NCBI GenBank assembly: GCA_015501055.1
Contig: JADNYV010000631.1
Location: 1-19,463 of the forward strand
Length of the DNA: 19,463 bases
Direction of reading: 5' to 3'
From: Mucidula mucida
Lineage: Eukaryota > Basidiomycota > Agaricomycetes > Agaricales > Physalacriaceae
The notes under the pieces were generated by a model that was not told the origin of the DNA, did no database searches, and was given only the letters and a program-made list of their open reading frames with translations. Every line of letters starts with the position of its first letter. The first letter of the stretch is position 1. Position numbers and translations under genes: made by a program. Shown here piece after piece: positions 10,338 to 19,463 of this stretch.

Positions 10338-10539
10338 GAGAGCGTGACACGAGTAGAACACGAGTGTCAAGAAGGTATGAGGTCTTGCTAATCAATTGCC
10401 TTTGCACGTGCAGTGCCAAAAAAGCTGGGAAGATCCAGGTCAGTCAAACGATGAGGTTGATATCGAGATCCGTGCCATAAACACGTCGTACTTACCAATA
10501 GATCGACAGATCGAGCACATATGCTGTGGGGAATAGAGC

Positions 10540-10725
10540 TCATAGATCTTGTGAATTGACAGTGACCGTGGGAGGAATGGAAAAAAGGTGAACGCGTCGA
10601 GCCAAGGCGCACTCGCGGAAACTTTCCCATGCGCCGACGGCATGCCGTTTTCGCCTCTCTCTGTCGCGTCCAAACTTCTCCTTACTGGCGAGGTTTAACA
10701 GCGGTTCTTCAATCAAAGCGTTCAT
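10540..10725 (-). CDS. Tentative short ORF, unknown
   Basis: A 61-residue frame from ATG at 10725 with a basic central part (KFGRDRERRKRHAVGAWESF). It sits between the stop of the membrane-protein gene and the start of the BTB gene on the same strand. No family is recognised and no splice extension was convincing; a neighbouring frame (10440-10673) has CSIC but no full zinc-binding pattern. It may be leader or spacer sequence. Confidence 0.18.
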   Translation of the reverse strand: MNALIEEPLLNLASKEKFGRDRERRKRHAVGAWESFRECALARRVHLFSIPPTVTVNSQDL

Positions 10726-10765
10726 TGCATTGCATATTAAAGTTCATATGTGCAAAACAGCTCGA

Positions 10766-11655
10766 CTACACCCTGCTAGCGGAATCCTCGCTGAAACTTG
10801 TATGCTTCTCATACTCCGCAGTGACCTCCACGACACCTATCTCGATGTGCGGGAGCCCACCGCCTTCATAATACTGACACGGCATGGCGACGAGCATCGA
10901 TACGCGCAGGGACTCTCCTGAGGATTCAAGAGGAGTGTCGGCTTTGGTTACAGGTGGCGCGGAGTCGGAGTAGAAGTGGGACCATATGACGCGTCGTACG
11001 CGTTCATGCGGCTCGGTTATTGAAGTTGAAGCTGTGGTGGATCGTACACGGCGAGGAATGATGTAGGAAAGGGATAGCGGGCCCGGCTTTAGCGGTAATG
11101 AGCGAATGGCACTGAATAGGCCATAGAGATGAGAACGCACTTTCATCGCGTCCGAACCCCCGAGATGGTGGTCGTCGTGCTGCCGAACGACTAGATTCGC
11201 TTCGTACATCGGAGGCTTCTGCGACGGATCTATCTTTGGCCCGCGTGTGTTTGTGGGTGGGATATATGTTCCGTTTCGTATGGCCTCTGCCATCATGGCG
11301 GCATGCCGCCTTCGCAGAATGAGAGACCGGAGAACAATCGCGGCGGACACGGAAAGTAGGAGGACGAGTGTCGCTAATGCCTTTAGACAGGATCCGTGCA
11401 CGCAGCAAGGAAAAGCATACCTAGAAATGTATACACTGTACCAGGACGGTGAGCCGATACTTCACACCGTGTAGATGTATTGACTCACGGTACAACGATG
11501 CGGAGGAAGTGGTATTTCCTAAGGCAGGCGAACCCGTCAAGCTGGGAGACGGAAAATCGTCCGTTGGAGAGAATGCCGACGAAGGCGACAAGGAGGAGGA
11601 GGACAGAGACATGTAGGAAGGTGCTGAGGCCAAAGCTGTGTGTGTGCTTGGACAT
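10766..11655 (-). CDS. Small membrane protein with IEIGVVEV-type C-terminus
   Basis: Model: exon 1 11655-11489 (ATG at 11655, MSKHTHSFGLST...), intron 11488-11436 (53 nt, GTGAGT donor, TACAG acceptor), exon 2 11435-10766; 278 residues. Two hydrophobic segments are seen: about residues 12-30 (TFLHVSVLLLLVAFVGIL) and about 76-95 (ALATLVLLLSVSAAIVLRSL), the latter followed by a basic cluster RRRHAAMMAEAIRNGTYIPP. Near the C-terminus LRVSMLVAMP and LPHIEIGVVEVTAE match a pattern I know from single-pass hypothetical proteins of Agaricomycetes. Function unknown. The first exon is also open in another frame as a Ser/Thr/Pro-rich ectodomain-like sequence, more usual for that family, but that frame does not join exon 2 in phase. 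Exon 2 is secure, exon 1 less so. Confidence 0.68.
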
Positions 11656-12008
11656 ATCACGACTGGATTGATCAACTTACTCGAGGAGAGTGGATATCAA
11701 CGTGATGACGAGGAAGGTGGGTAGCTGGCGTAAGGGTCGTGAGGTCGTGAAAGTAGGTGGGCAAGAGACGCTATCTACTGAGTCCGATTCCGGCTCACAG
11801 GATTTGAGATCACACGGTCCGGAGCGTGGGGACCAGATAATCTTATCGTGAGTATACAATATTGTCTTCGACGGACGACCTGTCTCAGGACCAATTGAGC
11901 GGATTCCCTTTTCAAAGGTGAGGCCTCCGCCGCGGATGGATGTTTATAGGAATGTCCTGGTATGAACGATATCGCGAGTGGCGATATAAATACTAGGGAA
12001 TTAGATGC
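11656..12008. other. Intergenic stretch
   Basis: Upstream region of the membrane-protein gene. I see no gene, repeat or clear promoter element. Confidence 0.5.
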
Positions 12009-12350
12009 TTAAAACGGCTGTTCCTGGTAAGCGTACCAAAGATCAAAAGAGTATAACGACCCTTCGTGTTCGCTAAAGTAGACTGGCATATCGTGCATTT
12101 GCAAGTGATCAGCGAGATGGGAGAAGAAAGAGAACTTTGGATCAGTGGCTGTGTGAGTTCATTTGCTGCTATCATGAGTGCCGGCAGCTTCGCTCTGTAG
12201 GCCAAGGGATACCACCGAGTCGCTCTTGGTTCTTCACCTTCCTTACGTGAACCCGCTATATCAATGGTCCCGTGCTTCATACCGCGCTTCAGTCTCTCTA
12301 ATCGCATCGTGAACGCGCTCCGTCGTTACGAACCAATCTGCAACCACGTC
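12009..12350 (-). pseudogene. Orphan exons of an unrecognised gene (C-terminal fragment)
   Basis: Three segments join in phase on the minus strand: 12350-12283 (DVVADWFVTTERVHDAIRET...), intron 12282-12242 (41 nt), 12241-12213, intron 12212-12149 (64 nt), 12148-12009 (TDPKFSFFSHLADHLQMHD, ending LWYAYQEQPF and TAA). The first segment follows a good acceptor (CGTTCCCAG) but no upstream exon or ATG could be found; the sequence above about 12430 is full of stops. This suggests the 3' end of a truncated gene. An alternative is the single 104-codon frame 11993-12307. No domain recognised. Confidence 0.3.
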
Positions 12351-12913
12351 CTGGGAACGTTTTTTTATTGAAGGTCACCGGTCCTCGAAGAACACCTGGG
12401 TACCTCGTTGCCGTTGTCTGTTCCGCGCTGTTGACTTCTCCTACTATGCGAGGTCAGAAAAATGCATCCTTCTCTGCCTCCAATGATTAAAACATTTGGA
12501 TAAGCTCTCGATCTACCGTCGACCTCGTACAGAGATGTTATGATGCATATCTCTCGAATTATGGATCATACCATTGGTGATGTTGTTGTTCCTCACGCCA
12601 CACCAGCGATAATTTGATCAACGCAAGTCGATCATTCACGCGTGTAGTCACTCATAACGTCATGGGCTGCGCTCACGAAGCCTCGTAGTACCTCAGTGCA
12701 CAGTGCACCGTACTGAACCTCTAGAATGCCTCTGTTCATTGATGGTAAGAAGGTTTGAACAGATATAAAATATATATTGGCCACAACATACACAACGTGA
12801 GAAAAATAATGAGCGAGGGGAGGGAGTCCGAAGCATTAGGTAGACGATGAACCGATATGTAGATATCATGCGTCCGCCAAGGGCAGACGCAACCAAAAAC
12901 GCTGCCGCGACAC
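12351..12913. other. Intergenic stretch downstream of PP1
   Basis: AT-rich, with stops in all frames; no gene seen. The 3' end of the PP1 transcript (minus strand) should lie in the right part of this stretch, around the run ATATAAAATATATATTGG near 12761-12780. Confidence 0.5.
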
Positions 12914-14916
<2,003 letters not shown>

Positions 14917-15337
14917 AACCCGTCGTTGTCGTCGTCGTCGCCTGCCTTGTCTTTTTTTCTTTTAATAAGGACTGCCGGTGCGCTCGTCGCCGTCTAATAT
15001 CGCAGAGGTCGCAATGTGGTTGAGGTCGCGCAGAGGGCACGGTGCGGCTGGGTATGCACGGCTCCTGGGGTGAACGGCGGGGATCGATGAGGAGGTCTTG
15101 ATAACGGATGGCAGTTGGTTGATGCTTGCGATGGCCTAATTCGGATGCCATCGGATGCCGTGGGAATTAAATCCGTTTTTGGACGATGGCCGCTGATCAA
15201 GGGATCTCGACGAGGCTTTGAAGCGCCCTCAATGTCAGTTTCAATCCCACGACACCAATCTCTCACTTGGTATTCTTCGTGCGCTCTAGTCATACTTGGC
15301 CACACCTACGGCATCTCCGACAGCTATCTACCCGGGA
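14917..15337. other. Intergenic stretch upstream of PP1
   Basis: Promoter and leader region of PP1. A pyrimidine run at 14949-14963 on the + strand and the trinucleotide tract are the only notable elements; no gene is seen. Confidence 0.5.
14921..14941. repeat. Imperfect (CGT)n repeat just upstream of the PP1 start codon
   Basis: Trinucleotide tract of the same kind as in intron 1, ending five bases before the PP1 ATG, so probably in the 5' untranslated region. In the sense direction it reads GACGAC-type repeats. Confidence 0.8.
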
Positions 15338-16084
15338 TCAATGCGCTGGACCCACATTGATCAGCGGGTACTCTTGCTCGTACGGTTTCATGTGCATGCC
15401 CGAGTCATCCAAAATTCTCCTTGCTGATATAGCTACTTCTCCGTTGGCTTCTCCGATTGTCGCGTGTCCACAACGAGTTATCCCGAGTAGAACGCAGGGT
15501 TCCCTGACCAGGAGCATGCATTCCACACCCATTATATAGATCCCTACCGCTTGTTGGCGACTTTGCTCGCTACGCTGCCCAGCCGTGCATCTTCGCGCTT
15601 GAACGACTACTCCAGGTAAATCGCCTGCTTACTTGTTGTACCCTGTTGAATCCATATACGTAGGAATTCCCAATGTGACGTCTGCATGTATTACTGCTTT
15701 GGTTATCCATTCTCTCTTTTCCGGTGGAATTTGACCATTCAAGGTCATCGCAGAACCAATAAGGGCTTCCAAAAGAGCCGCGTCTCGCTTGCGAGAACCG
15801 AGAGCGCTCCTCCACCTTCGAGGAAGTGACAGTTTCCATGAGAAGATCGCTCCGCTGGCGCACGCAGTCAACGTCTTGGCGGCAGTCCAGAGCAAATAGT
15901 GTCGGTAAGTTGCCGCTTTTGACAGGAAATGGATAGTAACGTCGTTTGGCTTTTCTTTTTTGCTGTCGTTTGAATCCGGGTCCTCATTCTCAGGTAATCG
16001 TTCCGCCCAGGCAGTGTACGTCCTCGTGACACAAACGGGTCCTGATCGCCGTATGCCCAGCTGCACAACATGTTGTGATTCCAC
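15338..16084 (-). CDS. Tentative gene of unknown function
   Basis: A 151-codon frame from ATG 16084 to TAA 15629 reads protein-like in its second half (AATYRHYLLWTAAKTLTACA; DAALLEALIGSAMTLNGQIP). A donor GTAAGC lies just before its stop; splicing to GCGCGAAG (42-nt intron) or to CTGGTCAG (about 130 nt) both keep phase and lead into a second frame ending GMHMKPYEQEYPLINVGPAH and TGA at 15338. A version with an extra intron is also possible. No domain, signal peptide or catalytic motif is recognised; the region about residues 70-80 is mildly hydrophobic. The gene lies head to head with the glycoprotein gene at 16404 and upstream of PP1 on the same strand. Real coding is plausible, the exact exons are not settled. 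Confidence 0.4.
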
Positions 16085-16403
16085 TTGATGTCGTTCGCCT
16101 ACGTCCTCTTTCGCTCCTACTGCTTTGTCTGAATATCAGCAGTGCGTCAATATATTGGGCGTTCGAAGGACGTCTTCGAATATATGCGCCGCGCCTTCTC
16201 GTTTGACGACTCTTAGGCTGGGCCAATGCCAAGACATCAAGAACAGCCAAGTCCGCAGCCAAGTTGTTGGCAAGATGGACGATAAAAAGGCTGCGAGCAA
16301 TTCCCGTGCCCAGGCATTCCCTTTCCCCCGCGCATCTTTGACACCACCACTCGTTTGACCCAGTCGACTAACAAACCTTTCCTCTTGCTCTTCCTCCGCC
16401 ATC
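16085..16403. other. Intergenic region between divergent genes
   Basis: About 320 bp between the tentative minus-strand gene and the glycoprotein gene. Pyrimidine-rich sequence just before 16404 (CTTTCCTCTTGCTCTTCCTC) fits a leader of a well-expressed fungal gene. The minus-strand open frames here are shadows. Confidence 0.4.
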
Positions 16404-17955
16404 ATGCTCTCTTTTACCCTGGTCACACTCACAGCGTCGCTCCTCGGGGTTACTTCCGCGCAGGACACAGTCCTGCCTGGTGTGATTGCCACTGGTACTA
16501 TGGGCGTCACGAATCCTCCTCAACCGACGATGGGAACCGAAGTCAACCAGAACTCTTTGGTCCGCTTGGCCTCTGTCAACTCGGTCGATGTAAGCCATTT
16601 CGTGTTCCCTTTTACTTCTCATTGACCAATTGCGCGATTAGGACTGGTGTCTTTGGGCTCCCCCCGAGCCCGGTCTGACAATCGGTGAAACCGAGGTGCG
16701 TTCTTAGCCGTCCTATCTTCTCGACGGTTTGATGAGACCCTGCTTTTAGCACGAAGTCGTCGCATGGTGTACGAAGCCCAGAAATGGCGCGCGCGTTATT
16801 CCCGACGGCGTCATCACAGGTGTTTCTTTCATCAAGACGGGTGCGTCTCTCTTATTTCTTTCCTAGCTATGCGTACTCATGCTATGCAGACTTTTACGTT
16901 CAGCTCATGGCTTACGGCGACTTTACGAAGCTGAACATCATCGACGGTGACTATGGAGGTGAGCCGGCCGATGTTTATTGGGTCGAACTTGCTCCCGACA
17001 TGTTTTTCAGGTGAACTGGATCCGCACGGTCCTTCTGGGGACGGTAACCCTGTCGGAGGAAACGTCACGAGTAATGCTGTCACTGGAGATGACGTCAACT
17101 ACGAGGAGTGGATGGTGAGTACTCCCACCTTGACAACCTGTAACGCAGCTCATCGATTCTCTTAGTCCTTCATCGTGAGTATTCTCGGATCGCCTTGCAT
17201 GCTCGATATTTAACCCTTTCAAGTCGTGGCAACAAGTCTGCTTCCGGATCTGCACCAACGCCAACGCGACCTGGGATGCCGCACTCATGTGCGAACACGA
17301 GCTCGACGTTATGGGCTGTGAATTCGTTATGCCCGGAAACTACCAATTCAACGGCACCTTGTGAGTATGTTTCCCGCGCCTCGATCTCAGACCTGACATC
17401 ACTGCCACAGTGAGAGTTGTGAAGCCGAAGTCGCGTGTATGTCTACATTCACTCTATATCATGCTACTCGACGCTGATGTTCTTCGCAGACCCGCCCGGT
17501 GTCTACGTAACCGCAATCAACGGCGACACGACGGAATACTCGACCTTCCGTCAATACTACACCGGTGTCTACACCGCCGGCTCGGATATTGTGTCGTACA
17601 CAGTCGGCACCACAGTCACGCCTCTCACTGCCCAGATGACTCCCTCGTCGAGTAACTGCCAGACCATGCCCACTATCTCGAATGGTGTCGGCCTCAGCGT
17701 TGAAGAGTCGGGTTCTGTTGGCGCTGGAACGGGATCGACGACGAGGACCTCTACGCGTACCGGTATGTGTCGCCATCTACTCGTCGAGTTCGATTGTACT
17801 GACATAGGTGTCTAGGAACCGGTGCTGGGTCGACGAGCTCCGCTGGTGCCTCCACGTCGGACGACAGTGATTCCGCTTCGCGCGTGTCATACATGGAGGG
17901 CGTTACATTAGTCGCATTGATCTCTGGCGTTGCCGCTATTGCGCTTTTGCACTAG
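16404..17955 (+). CDS. Secreted, GPI-anchored macrophage-activating-glycoprotein-like protein, ten exons
   Basis: Exons: 16404-16589, 16642-16695, 16750-16840, 16890-16958, 17011-17114, 17166-17174, 17224-17360, 17411-17436, 17490-17762, 17816-17955; introns 49-54 nt, all in phase; 362 residues. A signal peptide (residues 1-19, cleavage after TSA before QD) and a hydrophobic tail (VTLVALISGVAAIALLH) after a Ser/Thr/Gly-rich stretch predict a GPI-anchored cell-wall or surface protein. Conserved-looking family segments are DDWCLWAPPEPG, EVVAWCTKPRNGARVIPDG, DGDYGGELDPHG, QVCFRICTN and FESCEAEVAYPPGVY. The Cys pairs should form disulfides. N-glycosylation sites NVTS, NATW and NGTF are present. 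The family is annotated in many basidiomycetes under this name; its biochemical role is not established. Exon 6 is only 9 nt. Confidence 0.92.
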
Positions 17956-18713
17956 TACTTTATTTATACAAGGACTATACCACTGATACTTGTCTATCAC
18001 CTGTTATCGACTATACACACGGCTCTTCCCTTGGTTTCTGCGGGTGCCCAAACGTACTTTGTGATCATGGGGAAGACATTCCAGACCTATCAAAAGTTTG
18101 GTTGCCTAGTAACAGCAAGCACCTTGCTCTGGAAATAAGTATGAAGGTGGTATGAATCTGCAAGCACTTGCAACTGTTGACTCGATGAAGGCGCTGATGG
18201 CGAGGATTAAGATGTTCTTCCGTAACCGCACAATGATGCCAGTGACAAAGAATGCCCATTATTGTCCGAAACTCAAGACAGTGCTCATTGAGAACCTGCT
18301 TGTGACTGAAGCATACACTGAGGTCTGTTAGCGACTGACTATAGCCACGTGACTAAACCAGGTACCACAGCAAGAACTAAAGGAGAAAGTGTTCGCGTTC
18401 GTAAGACTAGGCTAGGCCAGGTGTATAAACGAGATTGGAACTAAAGTACAATGATTACCCCTACTTCAGTTGCAAGGACGCAAAACAAAAAAAAAATACA
18501 GGTATTTTGTAAGAGAGGAAGTTGTAGGTACACCAAGGGGGATGTACTGTGCGAATATCAGACCATATAATTATACTTTGGCGAGCTATGAGCCGATCAA
18601 GTTGTGGCGCACGATCATCTTGAAGTCGGTTCACGGATCTTCCACTACTCAGGACTGGTTCCAGGACCCATAAGAGGCCTCACTATAGTATCCTCGAAAC
18701 TGGGCAGATTCCG
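17956..18713. other. Intergenic stretch towards the right end
   Basis: No gene seen. The plus frame 18470-18673 starts in an A-run (18485-18496) and has no family-like text. AT content rises near 18560-18580. Confidence 0.5.
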
Positions 18714-18740
18714 AACCCTAGCCCTAGAGTAGGGCTCGGA
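18714..18740. repeat. Head-to-head telomere-like units forming a hairpin
   Basis: AACCCTAGCCCTAG (C-rich) at 18714-18727 is followed at once by TAGGGCTCGG. AGCCCTA at 18720-18726 and TAGGGCT at 18730-18736 are exact reverse complements around a 3-nt loop. The 10-mer TAGGGCTCGG is repeated at 19280-19289. Confidence 0.75.
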
Positions 18741-18766
18741 GATGGAATAGGGTTCCCATTGGGACA

Positions 18767-18816
18767 TAGGGTTAGGGTTAGGGGGGGTTAGGGTTAGGGG
18801 GTTAGGGTTAGGGGGG
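18767..18816 (+). repeat. Telomere-type (TTAGGG) repeat block A
   Basis: About seven TTAGGG units with variable G-runs (up to seven G). G-rich on the + strand; strong potential for a G-quadruplex. TTAGGG is the telomere repeat of most basidiomycetes. Confidence 0.93.
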
Positions 18817-19091
18817 CTGTGACAAAAAACGCGCTAGAAAGTGGGGGCGAAGTAGAATAAGGGGGGGTGTTAATTGTAACACACCTGAATCCTTTCGCTT
18901 TTAAGCTCTTCAGATCCTACTCGGCATCGACATGTGTTTTGAGGTCCATACGGTCTAGATATACTTGGGGCCCGAAGGCGATTATGCTATTGGTCAGTGG
19001 GGAACTGCCATCGGCCTGTGAAAAGAGTTAGATCACATATGATAACTGTGGCGCACCTCGGGCCGGTACTTCGGGCCGGGTCCGGACCGCC

Positions 19092-19127
19092 GGGTTAGGA
19101 CGGGTTAGGGTTTGAGGGTTAGGGTTG
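19092..19127 (+). repeat. Telomere-type repeat block B, degenerate
   Basis: About four GGGTTAGG-type units interrupted by ACG and TTTGA. Same orientation as block A. Confidence 0.88.
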
Positions 19128-19188
19128 GCTAACAAAGCGACAGAGTCAGTTATTAAGTATATCAACGTTAAATAAACGCTGTACTCAC

Positions 19189-19217
19189 GGTTAGGGTTAG
19201 GGTGAGGGTTAAGGGGG
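19189..19217 (+). repeat. Telomere-type repeat block C, degenerate
   Basis: GGTTAGGGTTAGGGTGAGGGTTAAGGGGG-like sequence, same orientation as blocks A and B. Confidence 0.88.
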
Positions 19218-19463
19218 TGTTATTCCCCGAAAAATGTGGTTAGTAAGTCCGTAGACGAACAAGGTGTGAGTACTTACCGTAGGGCTCGGGAACTAGTAAC
19301 TAAGTGAATGCGTGGAACATATGACCTGCTTGCGGCGGAAAATCGGAGGCCGTCTCCAGACACCGAGATACTGCGCTCTCGGCGTGGGACTCGGAGTTTA
19401 ATCTCAAGACTTGATAAGACGGGCGAATGCACCGGCCACTCGACGGGGCCCCAGAGGGCCCGC

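Larger units (their letters stand above)
18817..19463. other. Gene-free subtelomere-like end
   Basis: Unique sequence between and after the telomere-type blocks, with G-runs, a GC-rich patch at 19068-19095 and a palindrome-like end (GGGGCCCCAGAGGGCCC, 19444-19460). No open frame worth calling on either strand. Confidence 0.6.

Noticed and set aside
11421..11675. Ser/Thr/Pro-rich reading of the membrane protein's first exon
   Set aside because: Attractive as an ectodomain, but it does not join the second exon in phase; kept only as a caveat.
16136..16510. 124-codon minus-strand frame over the glycoprotein start
   Set aside because: It is the reverse shadow of a well-supported signal-peptide exon and its leader.
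19444..19460. GC palindrome GGGGCCCCAGAGGGCCC as terminator or origin
   Set aside because: Short and at the window edge; nothing else supports a function.

Overview
The window looks like nuclear DNA of a mushroom-forming basidiomycete (Agaricomycetes). Genes are broken by many introns of about 45-60 nt with GT...AG ends, the telomere-type repeat at the right end is TTAGGG, and the protein families (variable F-box-like proteins, BTB proteins with an acidic insert, short membrane proteins ending in an IEIGVVEV-type motif, a macrophage-activating-glycoprotein relative) are ones I associate with that group. All gene models were spliced by eye from phase and splice signals. No search was run.

Left part (1-5120): the 5' end of a minus-strand MFS sugar transporter that runs off the window and carries a one-base frameshift; a doubtful small minus-strand ORF pair; then two F-box-like genes transcribed divergently from a shared 950-bp intergenic region.

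Middle (5121-12913): an AT/TA-rich spacer with a GTATGA microsatellite; a plus-strand stretch of broken coding sequence (5933-7072) with an internal 22-bp repeat; a five-exon plus-strand gene of unknown function whose second exon offers two in-frame acceptors, one of which removes a TAG stop; a minus-strand BTB/POZ gene converging on it; a minus-strand two-helix membrane protein; and orphan minus-strand exons at 12009-12350.

Right part (12914-19463): a complete six-exon protein phosphatase 1 catalytic subunit gene on the minus strand with an unusually long first intron (760 nt); a tentative unknown minus-strand gene; a ten-exon secreted, probably GPI-anchored macrophage-activating-glycoprotein-like gene with a 9-nt micro-exon; and a gene-free end with three blocks of degenerate TTAGGG repeats, all G-rich on the + strand, suggesting that the right side points to a chromosome end.

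The genes do not form a recognisable pathway or cluster. I see no RNA gene, CRISPR array, or intact transposon. The most unusual observations are gene-structure features (micro-exon, alternative acceptor over a stop codon, long PP1 intron) and the subtelomere-like end lying close to an essential-type gene; I found no convincing new multi-gene system.
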